Source: Erythroxylum novogranatense (taxonomy: Eukaryota > Streptophyta > Magnoliopsida > Malpighiales > Erythroxylaceae). Taken from it: 64,000 bases of DNA. The notes below the pieces were generated by a model, which made no database searches, was not told the origin of the DNA, and saw nothing but the letters and a program-made list of their open reading frames with translations. The first letter of the stretch is position 1. Every line of letters begins with the position of its first letter. The stretch covers positions 28,688,540 through 28,752,539 of the forward strand of contig CM057233.1 of NCBI GenBank assembly GCA_029891385.1. Reading direction: 5' to 3'. The translations under genes were made by a program, and so were the position numbers. Positions 1 through 11,181 of this stretch are shown one piece after another.

Positions 1-2004
1 GTTTGGGATTACAGAAGCAAAAATTTACATTCCATATGAAAGAAAATTAGACTCTTGAATAGTAAATGGTTACTTTATTGGTTACCTAGAGAAATTCAAA
101 GGTTAAAAGTTTTACTATCTAAACTATAGTTCTAGAATTGTTGAAATAGCCAAAGCCAAAAGTTTTTAAAATGGCAAGGTTAGTGGACTGCTAAAAATCA
201 AGTTGAAGATATTAATTAACTAAGGGTTGATGTTCCATTACCTATAAATATTCTTAAACCCACAACCACAAAAATTGTTATTCCTTCTTTGGAAGATAAA
301 AATAATAAAAAACATTTGGATAATGAAGAAGCAACCCATGAAGAACCTAACTTACCACCAACTCATGTAAATGAACCAGTTGGTATAGCTTTAAATAAAC
401 CTGTAAAGGTTAGAAGGTTATTTATTTCTGATAATTATGTGGCTTATTTGAAATAGTCAAATTTTGATTGTGGCATTAATCATGATCTTGTTTCGTTTTC
501 ACAAGTCGTAGGTACTGATATGTCTGAAAGATGGACTGATGGAATGAAAGAAGAGTTGAAATCAAGACTTGCTAGAAGTTTTTAAATGAGTTAGTTATAA
601 ATGGGTCTTTAAGACCAAACGCGACTCGAATGACAATTTTGAAAGATGTAAAGCTAGACTTGTTTCCAAAGGTTACACTAAAAGAGATATTGATTATAAG
701 GAGAATTTTTCACCTGTCATAAGGAAATATTCATTGAGAATAATTTTAGCATTAGTGAATCAATTTGATTTAGAGCTACATCAAATGGATGTGAAAATAG
801 CCTTTCTAAATAGGGATCTTGAGGAGGAAGTTTATATGAAATAACTTGAAGGTTTTTCCATTGAAGGTAAAGAAAGCATGGTATGTAAATTGAAAAAATC
901 AATATATGGACTTAAACAAGCTTCCAAGCAATGGTATATTAAGTTCAATAAAACCATTACTTCTTTTGGTTTAAGCAAATCACTGTTGATCAGTGTATTT
1001 ATCAGAAGATTAATAGGAGTAAGTTTATATTTCTAGTTTTGTATGTTGATAACATTTTGCTTATAGCTAATGACTTAGGTTTATTGCATAAAACTAAAGA
1101 ATTTCTTTCTAAGAGTTTTGAAATAAAAGATATAGGAGAGGAATCCTATATGATATTCTGTAAGAGATTAAAACGTTTATTAGGATTGCCTCAAAAAGCC
1201 TATATTGAGAAGATTCTTGAGAAATTTAACATAAATAAGTGCTCAATAGGTGTAGTCTCTATTCAAAAGGGAGATAAATTTAGTCTTATGCAATGTCTAA
1301 AGAATGATGTGGAATGTAATGAAACAATTACATATGCTTCTGTTATGGATAGTTTGATGTACCTATAAACCCATACTAGACTCGACATTAGTTTTACAGT
1401 AGGGATGCTGGGTAGATATCAAAGTAATCTTAGTATTGGTCATTAGAAGGCTGCAAGGAAAGTGTTAAGATACATTCAAGGAACAAAGTATTACGTGCTC
1501 ACTTATAAGAGGTATGATCATTCAAAAGTGAATGGATATTAAGATTTAGATTTTACTGGGTGTGTTGATAATAGAAAGTCAATGTTTGGCCATTTATTCC
1601 TATTAATTGATGGAGTAATCTCATGGAAAAGTGTCAAATAGTCTATAGTTGCGTCATCCACTACAGAAGTAGAATTTGTAGCTTGTTATAAGACTACATT
1701 TCATGCATTATGATTACGAAACTTTATTTCAGTGCTTAGGGTTGGCACAATAAGCGAGCCATTAAAAATTTATTGTGATAATTTTGAAATAGTTTTCTTC
1801 TTTAAAAATGACAAATACTCCAAAGACGCAAACCACATAGAAGTAAAGCATTTTGTTGTTAAACAGGAGATTAAGAGACAAAGAGTGTATATATAACGTA
1901 TTAAGACAGATCTCATGGTTCCAAATCTTCTAACTAAGGGTTTACAACCAAAGACATTTGAAGAACATATGCTTAGGATAGGTCTTAGTTGTATTAATGA
2001 TTGA
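1..2004 (+). pseudogene. Ty1/copia pol pseudogene (integrase C-end, RT, RNase H)
   Basis: Conceptual translation in shifting frames gives the order expected for a copia polyprotein. The C-terminal part of integrase lies at about 1-130 (IYIPYERKLDS, then NGYFIGY). Reverse transcriptase lies at about 480-1250, with QMDVK at 784-798, KKSIYGLKQAS near 892-924 and the catalytic box near 1042-1053. RNase H lies at about 1380-2000, with SWKSVK and SSTTEVEF, ending in LLTKGLQPK and a stop at 2002-2004. The protein would copy element RNA into DNA in the virus-like particle. It is dead: many in-frame stops and shifts, and the YVDD box reads YVDN (GAT AAC), losing a catalytic aspartate. The longest open piece is 1039-1368. 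The 5' part of the element lies before the window. Confidence 0.93.
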
Positions 2005-2120
2005 TAATAATATTGATGATGATATTTTAACACTCTTGAGCTTAATAATAATATTTCTAAATTTTATATTTCTTATTCATTATGTTTAAATATACATGAT
2101 TGTTTGAATAAGAAATTTTT
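2005..2120 (+). other. Copia A 3' untranslated interior, left piece
   Basis: AT-rich sequence between the copia pol stop and the CACTA insertion. It continues at 21257 on the other side of the CACTA element, as shown by the ATG target duplication. No coding signal is seen. Confidence 0.7.
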
Positions 2121-2123
2121 ATG
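2121..2123. repeat. Target-site duplication ATG of the CACTA element (left)
   Basis: The three bases before CACTACAAG are ATG, and ATG also follows the right terminus at 21254-21256. Three-base duplications are the rule for CACTA elements. Confidence 0.85.
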
Positions 2124-2136
2124 CACTACAAGAAAA
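2124..2136 (+). repeat. CACTA terminal inverted repeat, left
   Basis: CACTACAAGAAAA, the exact reverse complement of 21241-21253. Confidence 0.95.
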
Positions 2137-2139
2137 AAG

Positions 2140-2530
2140 AAGTTTAGCGATAGAAAGTACCAATGGGAAATCTACATATTCTGTTGGAAAACTTAGTTAG
2201 AAACAGAATTTACCGACAAACAAAGGCATCGGAGAAATGGCCGTAGGTAATAATTTGAGACAAATCACAGAATGTTTGTCCCAAATTTACAGACGGGCAT
2301 TTTGTGTAACCATTAGTGAATATACTGACAGTTATTCTATGCTCTCTTCAGTCAGTAAAGTTACCGACAGAATTGGTTATTCCATCGGTAAGCTAATGAT
2401 AACATTACCAACAGTTATTAGTTATCCGTCAGTAATTCCATCGGGTAAGTTAATAACAACATTACCAATAGTTATTACTTATCCATTGGTAAATCGAATA
2501 GATTTTACCGACAAATATTATTTTTTGGTC
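2140..2530. repeat. CACTA subterminal repeat region, left (3' end)
   Basis: Short degenerate repeats in both orientations, such as TTACCGACAGAATTGG, CCATCGGTAA, CCGTCAGTAA and TTTACCGACAAA, recur every 20-50 bases. The right end at 21010-21240 has the same motif type. In En/Spm such arrays bind the TNPA-type protein; that role is inferred from the family. A chance open frame at 2237-2557 runs across the repeats and is not considered a gene. Confidence 0.75.
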
Positions 2531-2808
2531 TGTAAATTTACTAAAACTATTTTTTAATAATTTCTATGCATTAAATTTTATTTGATGATCTTATGGTTGA
2601 TGCATAATTTAAACAAATATGAGTTATTTGTTTATAATATGTTGATTTCTTTCTACATTTAATCTATTAAAAAAGAAAGTTGATTGATGATACAAAGTAA
2701 AAATTATCTTAATTGATAATAAAAATTAGTTTGTACATAATAAGTATTTGTAATTCATACGAAATGACTACAAGTACGCTATTCATTTGGTGACCGTGGA
2801 TGCTCTAA

Positions 2809-4461
2809 TTACTGTGATGAGATACTAATCCTCCCCTTCAACTCATCCACCTCATTATAGAGTTGAGCTATATACCCCATCGAATATTGCAACTGAGATG
2901 CCAATGTCTGTACTGTGCTCTAAAGTTTATGGATTTCATTGGGTGTAGACCGCCTACTAGATGCTGTTGTACTAGACGTGAAGGATTGCGAATAACATGT
3001 GTTTGAAAATGAACCTAAGTTGAATATCCTTCCACGACAGTCCCTACCACCCACTGCATAAAGATAGGATTGAGTCTCATCAACGTCTTCAGATTGTTGA
3101 GACTATCGTTGAATGTTTTCTTATATTTGGTCCTATTAGAAGACAATGTTTATGTTAGTAAGTGATAATTATTAAGCATTAATATTAAAGAAAAAATTTC
3201 ATTTACATTTAGTTATCTACATCAGGTATTGACGAAGGTCACACCGTCATACTTCTTAATGTGAGTGTGCAAAAAGAGCTGACGGGGTGTAGGCTTCGTG
3301 CTTATAGACTTTACTTGCATTAGAATAAAATGTCATAAGTGAATTATAATTTATAAAAATTTTGGCAGAATTTCCTATATTTTTATGATATTTATCCCCT
3401 GTTGAACAAAGAAAATAACTCAACAATACAATCATATATGGTACCAGACATTTATAATATTATCGTTCTCCATAATACACATATTTTCATTCCAAAATTC
3501 ACACATCAAATTAAATTGAAATACACCAAAGTAAAAAAGAATCAGAAAATAAATGTAAAGTGTAGATACTTATAAGTCTCTCTCCATTCTCGTGGTGAGT
3601 AATAAGTCCTCCAGTATGTATAGAAAGCCTCTCTCCTCTCTCCCCCTAGTTCTCCACGTTTGTTGGTAGAATTATGCTCTGCAATGAACATTGCCTCAGG
3701 TGATGTCCAATACTACTGCCAACGACTCCATATTTGTTCAGAAATATAAGGCAATCATACACCTATTTTATGTATCACACTAACAAAGTCTCGATAACAT
3801 ATACTTACTCATCTCTCCCATATTTTATAAATGACTGCGTCAAATTCGGAATCCCAAAAAAATTTGAAATAAAAGGAAAAACATATGATAAGTACTTACA
3901 ATGCAATAATATTTATCTAATTAATGTATAAAATTCAATTAAAAAAATTAAAATTTTTTATACCTCAAACTTCTGATATTAAAATTCCTTTATTGCTTAA
4001 GAGATCTTCTTCCATATATAACCCTTAAGATCAATCATCTCCTTAAATTTGGATGTCATGTTTCTTGAGCACGGGCTAGACGGAATCGACCTACTATGGA
4101 AACATTTAATTTTATACCATTTTTTAAATTTAAGCCTATAACTTAAAACATATGGTGTTTCATGTATTTTCACTTACAGATTATTGATAATTGTGATATA
4201 AGTTCTTCCATCAACTCCCTCAGCTCCAGGCTAGAGGTCGCCTCCTTTATCCGCATTGTTTACCCCTGTTATCTTTGTTGGTATAAGAGTGGTAAATGGT
4301 GTAGCAATAAGTGCAGAAGGTGATGCCTCATTTGTAAGTTTAGTAGCTAGAGGTACAACACCTTATTCGGTTCCAATTGTAAAATGTGATGTTTTACTTG
4401 GACAATAATTGGCTTCGAATTGTGGTCTAAACCTTGGTTGCATCATATACTTTGGTGGCAT
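2809..4461 (-). pseudogene. CACTA ORF1-like protein (plant Transposase_24 / Ptta-En/Spm type), broken
   Basis: Reading the minus strand, a start ATG at 4461 opens MPPKYMMQPRFRPQF, followed after stops and shifts by family-like blocks. One near 3560-3740 reads WTSPEAMFIAEHNSTNKR. One near 3240-3300 reads STKPTPRQLFLHTHIKK. The C-terminal end at about 2809-3110 reads EDVDETQSYLYAVGGRDCRG, then a leucine-patterned heptad stretch (VQTLASQLQYSMGYIAQLYN) and the stop TAA at 2811-2809. Plant En/Spm elements encode such a DNA-binding partner next to TNP2. A few interruptions may be introns, but in-frame stops (for example after IHKL) show decay. It lies downstream of TNP2 in the same orientation, as in one Spm-like transcription unit. 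Confidence 0.75.
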
Positions 4462-4849
4462 ATTTAAACCTGAAATTCATACTTGATTGAATATTCTAGA
4501 AATATAACAATTTCAATTCAATATTTCACACAATATATTGAAACATAAATAATTGATTTGTTGAATATAATATTCTATTATAATCACAAATTAATTACTA
4601 TCATCACTTATTTGTAAATCAAAATCACCATCTTCTTCTTTTTTGAAGAATTAGAATCAAACTTAGGCTCCTTTTAAGATCTCTCGTCCTCCTCATCCTC
4701 TCCAGATGAAATTTCAACATATTCATTCTTCGGATTCTTCAAAGGTTCATTCTCATCATATGTAATAGATACATTTATTTCATAAACATCTACCAGAAAC
4801 ACTTCACTTTCAATTCTCTGTTATCCTTTTCCATGTAATTCAAAAACAC
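4462..4849 (-). other. Spacer or unresolved exon sequence between the two CACTA genes
   Basis: Mostly AT-rich with an acidic or serine-rich coding look around 4620-4740 on the minus strand (runs of GAA/GAT/TCT). I could not assign a domain. It may be the C-terminal end of TNP2 or the N-terminal exon of ORF1. Confidence 0.4.
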
Positions 4850-7800
4850 CTCTAGGTTTAACTTTACAAACGGTCAACTAATCTGACTTATCTCGTCATA
4901 AACTGGGAAAAGGGATATAATACACCTAGATCGCTTGCATTACCAACACGAAAGGTTTAAATTGTCTAGATCTTCTTCGTTTATTGATTTCAACTAGATT
5001 GTATCGGCTGTGCACTTTTATACTAACATTTGGAGTTGGATCAAACCAGTCACTTTTAAATATCACACTTCCCTTTATTGGTAATGCAGGGTATTCAATT
5101 CAATTTCAATTATCTTAATAATTTTACCATAATAATCCATCAATTCTCCCTATATGCAAACTCCACTATTTATTGTTGCCATGTTATGACCATAATATTC
5201 ATATCTAGTAACGAAACACACCGGATATGATTTAACAATTCGCAAAGGTCCATTCGCAAGATCATATATGAACTTGTTCTCTATTTGATTTTCTAAGGCT
5301 TATAAAAATGAAATTATAATATTAAACTGTATAATGTCATTTGAACACTTTAATCTTATAATTAAATCATTTCAGTAATTGGAAGTTAAAACTTACATAT
5401 TTTTTGAACTATTGAGGAAAGTGTCTTCCAACTTCTTTATTGATATCGTTCTGTGCTTTTTCGGGCATTAACTCGGGTAACCATTCCTTGTGTAATCTTA
5501 AAACATTATTATGTATTTCAATTGTGAATAACACTAAATTTCAAAACCCAAATAATCAATTTCGACTTTCTGCATGAAAGGTTGAACCTCTTGACAGTTC
5601 AATAAAATGTAATCATAGGTAGCCTTAATTTCTTCCTCTTTTAGCATTCTTCTTATTGAATGTCCACATGTTCATCCAGGATTTGTGAAAATGGATAAGT
5701 TACCATCAGTATCACTCGTTCCTCCCCCATTTTCATTACAAGAAACTTTTCTTTCTCTTGTGTCAACATGTGGCTCAAAATAATGTGAACAAAATGTACT
5801 AGCTTCCTTTATTAAATAAGCATTACATATCAAATATTCAACTCTAACCATGTTTTTGATATTTTTCTTCAAGTTATGCAAATACCTACATTAGTGAAAA
5901 AGGTTATTACAATATAGTTATTAAAATATGTTATTACTTGAATTACAATCAGTTTTGTTGAATTACCTTTCAAACGGATACATTCATCGATATTGAACTA
6001 GATCGGCAAGTTTAGCCTCATATGCTAAATGCAAAGGCAGATGCTCCATACAATCAAAGAAGCTTGGAGGGAAAATCCCTTTGTATAAAATTACTAGAAG
6101 TTCCCTTTCTAGTTTTTCCATTTCAGCCAATTTGATTTCAGATGATGTTAAGCTTTTGAAAAACAAACTTAGTTATGTTATAACTTCCCAAACCTTATTC
6201 GGTAACAACTTTCGAATTCAATTAGAATTAGCTTTTGCAAAAACACATGACAATCATGAATTTTTATACCAAATAATTTTTACTTCCTTATATCCACACA
6301 CTTTGCTCCCAAATAATTTGTACTTCCTTATATCCACACACTTTGCTAATTTGAAACATAACTATTAGGAAAATTTAAACTTTTTAACCATTCACACAAA
6401 ATTTCCTTTTGTTTTTTGGCCAAAGTGTAACATGCTTTTAGATATTTACTGATGTGAAGATCTTTAAGTAACTCGTTCCTTCTACAAAAAAGTTTCAATT
6501 CAGCTCATGATTTTGTATTGTCTTTTGTCCTCCCTTCAATGTTCATTATGGAATTGAACACATTGTCAAAAATATTTTTTCAATATGCATCACATCTAGA
6601 TTGCGACATATCAAATTAGTTTTCCAATATGGCAAATCTTAAAAGATGCTTCATTTTCTCCAACCAAATTACTTCATAAGCTTCAAATTATGTAACTTTC
6701 AACAACCATAATTCATCAATCTCTTATAATATCTCCTTACTACCTTTGTGAGGTGGAGGAGGTGTTTGTATCATCTTATTCTTAATGAACTTTTGTTTAT
6801 TGTGTCTAAATGGATGATCCGGAGGAATAAATTTTCTATGGTCGTCAAACCAAAATGTTTTACCCCTGTTTAGAAGATAAAATGTATCAGAATCATTGCC
6901 ACGATAAGTACAAGCCAATTTTCGTGTTGTGCTCCATCCAGACAACATGACATATGCTTGGAAAATCACTAATGGTCCACATCAAAGCTACTCTCAACAT
7001 AAATTTTTGTTTCAGAGACACATCATATGTCCTAACACCATATTCTCAAAGATGCTACAATTCAGATATCAATGGTTGTAAGAATACATCAATTTTATAC
7101 TTTAGATTTGTAGACCCTAACACAATCACTGTTAAGAACATATATGTCTCATTTATACACATCCATGGAGGCAACTTATAAGGAGTAATTATGATTGATC
7201 ATGATGAATATTGTTGGTCGGATTAACCAAAAGGTTGGAATCCATCCGTTGACAATCCCAACCTAACATTTCAACTTTTAGCTGCAAACTCATAATAGGT
7301 GTTATTGAAATGTTTTCATGCCAGTGCATCTGATGGATGACTCATTAATCCATCTTCCTGTTTGTGTTCATTATGACATCTCATGTGAGAAGCAATAACA
7401 TCAGAAGCATATAGTCTTTGAAGTCTTAGAGTTAGAGGGAGATAATACATCTGCTTTCAGGATACTAATTTCTATTTTATAGAACACTTTTTTAGGCTTG
7501 AGCTTAGATTGACTGCAAAATTTATTCTCTTGTAATTCCACATCATCTCCCCAATACAACAAACATCCCAATTTGCAACAATCAATCTTTTCAATAGGTA
7601 AACTAAGGCCCCTAATAAGTTTTTTCATATTGTAAAAACTATCAACCATTATATGATTAGGAAGCAATGATTCATTATACCATCCAAGAATTTTATCAAA
7701 ACTATGATCAGAAATATACCCTTTAGACTTTATTTTCAATTTTTGCGCAATTGAAGACAATTGAGTCATTGTCTCAAAATTTGGCCATAATTCTTGGTCA

Positions 7801-8283
7801 GTTGAGTGTAGTAAGTCAAAAAATTATTTTGCATGTGGGTTTGATTCTTCTTCAAGATTTTCTATATTTTCCTAAAAGGTATAACCGACTGCATTATAAA
7901 CCATTTGTATGTAAGGATTTTCATTTCCATCCACATTATTTGTTCTTAATCCAATTCCCCCTTTAAACTTTTCTACATTCACTAACGAATGTACTTCATT
8001 ACCCATTGAGATGCTACAAATCAATGGCTCCCTATGTCGTGTCCACTCAAAATAATTTAGGATAAACCCTTTTTCTCAGCAAATGCCCATTCACTTCATC
8101 AATCGGAAGGAAAATAATGTGTTTGCACTTTTTACATAGACATCTGATCTTTAGGCCATCCATATATCCAGGTTGAGAAGATGCATAATAAATAAAAGCT
8201 TTAACTCCCTCAACAAACTCAGGATTAATGAAACCATTAGGTGTTAATTGTCTATACATATAAGATCTATCAACATTACTCAT
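4850..8283 (-). pseudogene. TNP2-like CACTA transposase, broken
   Basis: On the minus strand the domain order of plant TNP2 is clear. The start ATG is at 8283. The transposase-associated N-terminal domain (8283-8040) reads MSNVDRSYMYRQL, then IRCLCKKCKH with its Cys pairs. The Transposase_21 core runs over about 7770-6500, with MKKLIRGLSLPIEKIDCC and LLYWGDD, then LSGWSTTRKLACTYRG and WFDDHRKFIPPDHPF at 6950-6790. The DUF4218 region (6166-5680) has IFPPSFFDCMEHLPLHLAYE. The DUF4216 region (about 5090-4930) has WFDPTPN and FKPFVLVMQA. The protein would cut and paste the element at its CACTA ends in the nucleus. Stops and frameshifts break it into pieces of at most 122 residues. Intron positions were not resolved. 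Confidence 0.9.
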
Positions 8284-8339
8284 TTTTGTAAAATTGTTAA
8301 TTTAAAAGAGTAATTTCATAGTTAGTATCTTTCATGTTT

Positions 8340-8945
8340 CCCAAGTTTACAAAACATCTAAACTTTTCACAGCATCCCCTAAGTATTAATCAATCGAATT
8401 AATCACCTACAATTGATATCAATACTATGGTATATGGCATTGTTTACACCTGTGAATCAAGACATCTAAACTTTACACAACATCCCCTAAGTATTAATTA
8501 ATCGAATTAATCACCTAAAATTGATTTCAATACTATAGTATGTGGCATTGTTTACACCTGTGAATCAAGAAAGCAAATTCTTGTTGTGACTCCTATGCTC
8601 ATGGAAATTTTCACTGATATAAGCCTCACGGAAGTTACATCATGGGTTTCTAGCCTATATACCATACTAGGGGTTTATTATGCAAAGAATTGTCTTGTTT
8701 ATCAAACGTATGAATTTCTTATGATAATATTAAGTTTACATTAATCACATTGAAGTTGAAGGACTTATGTTTGAATTATCATCTACAATTGATTTCAAAG
8801 CTATGGTAATGTTGTTTACGCCTGTGAATCAAGAATACAAGTTCTCGCTGTGACTCTAAGGCTTGTGGAATTTTTCATTGATAAGCCTCATGGGAGTTGC
8901 ATCATAGGTTTCCAACCTATATACCATCCTAGGGGTTTATTATGC
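8340..8945. repeat. Direct repeats upstream of TNP2
   Basis: A block of about 110 bases (AAACATCTAAAC ... GTTTACACCTGTGAATCAAG) occurs at about 8350-8461 and again at about 8462-8571, with a part copy at about 8775-8832. A second block (TGACTC ... AGGGGTTTATTATGC) occurs at 8588-8682 and 8852-8946. Copies are close but not identical. The place is the CACTA 5' region, so promoter or leader repeats are possible. Confidence 0.7.
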
Positions 8946-10632
8946 CTCAAATCATCCATAAGACTTCAAACTAATTCAATATATAGTAAATGCTTATGTA
9001 ATTATACATCTACTCATCAATGATTCAAACATAACCCAAACATAAATAGTTAGATTATTAAAGAAGAACATAAAAAATCATCAATGATTATAAGAATATT
9101 CTAAACAATAACATAAAATCAAGACCTCCTTTGCATTCACACAAAACTTAAATGCATCTAATTAATTTATTATTAAAGCAACACATATGGTATATATTAG
9201 TTGGATGACTTACCTGAATGGAAGGACAACCACAGACTACAAAGAAGAAGGATGAGTGACGCTCTTCAACATAAAATCGGGCTTGCAAAAAAATATTTGG
9301 TATTAGTTAACTGATGGGAATGCACCACTAGCTGAAAAGAACCAGAGCCAGCATAAAAATCTGCTTCATATTCAAAAGTATGCAAGATAAAAAAAAGACA
9401 TCGTGAACATCAATTTAAGAATTTCTTTTTTAATTTCTTTTTTAATACTAAACTTCCTTAAATCTCACGTATCATCAAAATTCATAATGAGTGTTGTGTT
9501 ATTGTTGTTCTTTTTTAGAGAGATTATCTATGTCCATACTTTCATAGAAATATTTGTTTAAAAGATTAAGGAATAAATTGGAAAATTCTTACTTTAATTT
9601 TACTTAAAATATATAAATTATTGAGTGTTTGATTTTCACATTAACTCAATAAAATAAAAATAATCAATATATCAATATATAATAAAGAGTTAATAGATTA
9701 ATGTTTACAAAAATCATATATGAATTATTCTTCCTCCGAAATAAAAGTTTATATTTTTTAAGAAATGAATTTTAAACACAATGCAATATCATATAATCCA
9801 TCGAAGCACCATTTTGCATTTCCTATGGGTTGTTCCAAATACCAGCTTTTTCTTTTTCTAATGTTATGAAGTCCTCTTCCTAGTGTAAAAATTATGCAAC
9901 AGAAATGAAATTCAGTAAAATATTATATTTTAATATTTTTCATATAAGTGAAATTATAAAATTATAAAATATTTTTCCTTAAAATTGAGGTTGAGTATTG
10001 TTTCATCTTGATTACAAACTTTGTTCTGTAGAAGTTAAATTCATAATCAAGAAAACATAACTATTTTATTTAATTTCAAAAGTTAGAAGAATTTTTAGCT
10101 TTGTTACAAAATAAAAACAATTCCTTATATATTGCAGTTTAATCTTACTCTAATCCTACCAAAAGGCGGCATAGAGGAAGAAGTACTACGCCTATGAATG
10201 AACAACACACGAAAACTTTGTTATAAACTAGGACTAGTAATGGTCGTTGGGACAATAAGAATCTATCTAATTCATACTTTAGATACCCATATAACCTTCA
10301 AAGACTATTCTTTATTTTTCAATTTCTTTAAATTCCTTGTATGTGAAGAAACTAAAATAACATAGTCCTACACTTTTCTTCCTCAAATCAAACCCTTTAA
10401 TTCACTATATTTGTTTCAAAACCTAAATAACAATTGTGGAATCTTTAACCCCTTCCCGGTAATACAATTAAACCTCCAAACCCAACAGACAAATATTTTT
10501 AGTCCTTCAATTCCATCCAATTTCCATCACTTTAAAGTATAAACTGTCTTATTAGCTCCTCAAGATACAATGATGTATTTTTATTACCATAAAGAAAGAA
10601 TGTGCATATCAGTCAAACCGCAAATTTCAATG
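8946..10632. other. CACTA 5' non-coding region, left part
   Basis: AT-rich sequence without a convincing open frame or known motif. It lies between the TNP2 start region and the chimeric solo LTR. It is assigned to the CACTA element because both flanking junctions are intact. Confidence 0.6.
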
Positions 10633-10755
10633 CTAGCTGTAGGACCTCGGCCTCTCGGGCCTCGACTTCTCGGGCCTCGCGCCGACCCGCTTGCAGATAT
10701 TATCCGTTTTAAGCCTCAACCTCTAGGGTCTCGCACCCTCACGGTTTTACTTTTC

Positions 10756-10850
10756 AACAGGACTTCCAAGGAGGTCACCCATCCTGGTACTACTCTGGCC
10801 TTAGCATGTTTAACTTCAGAGTTCTGATGGGATCCGGTGCGTTAAGGAAT
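10756..10850 (-). pseudogene. 5S rRNA-like segment (Cassandra-type)
   Basis: The minus strand matches plant 5S rRNA from memory over about 95 bases, including CACCGGATCCCATCAGAACT (10840-10818 region). The internal A box is recognisable but changed (AAGTTAAACATGCT). The C-box region AGTAGTACCAGGATGGGTGA is nearly canonical. Both ends of the gene are degraded and the expected 5' GGATGCGATCATACC is not there. Cassandra retrotransposons carry such a domain in their LTRs with pol III promoter elements. The surrounding TTTCCACATCCTTATAAGG and CTCACGGTTTTACTTTT also look like Cassandra. It is unlikely to supply functional 5S rRNA. Confidence 0.85.
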
Positions 10851-10942
10851 GGAAAATGCGTCTACAAGGGAGAGGTTTCCACATCCTTATAAGGCATGCT
10901 TCGTTCTCCTCTCTAGTCGATATGAGATACCCCTAAGTATCA

Positions 10943-11181
10943 GCGTGCGTCTCGCGACCACGAGACATTCGCGGCCGCGAGCGGCCTTTTTCTTTGATTT
11001 TTTTTAAATTTTTTCTCCAATTTAAGCCTTTGCCCTTTTTTTGTGAATAACTTTTTCATCCGATCTTCGATTGACCTGATTTTTGAAGTGTCGGATTCGT
11101 AAGTCAATTATTTACCTCTCCATGAGAATTTGTGAATTTTTAGGTTTTAATTGAAAATGATGAATTAAATCAAAGTGAGAG
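10943..11181 (+). other. GC-rich hairpin cluster and CCGATTGACCTG motif of the chimeric LTR
   Basis: 10950-10987 holds TCTCGCGACCACGAGA and GCGGCCGCGAGCGGCC, short inverted repeats in otherwise AT-rich DNA. At 11059-11104 the motif CCGATCTTCGATTGACCTGA with TCGGATTCGTAAG follows, as in other LTR families at 24117, 25188, 36252 and 39422. Confidence 0.7.

Noticed and set aside
10756..10850. Functional 5S rRNA gene
   Set aside because: The 5' end of the gene is missing, internal bases are changed, and it lies in an LTR, so it is annotated as a Cassandra-type relic.
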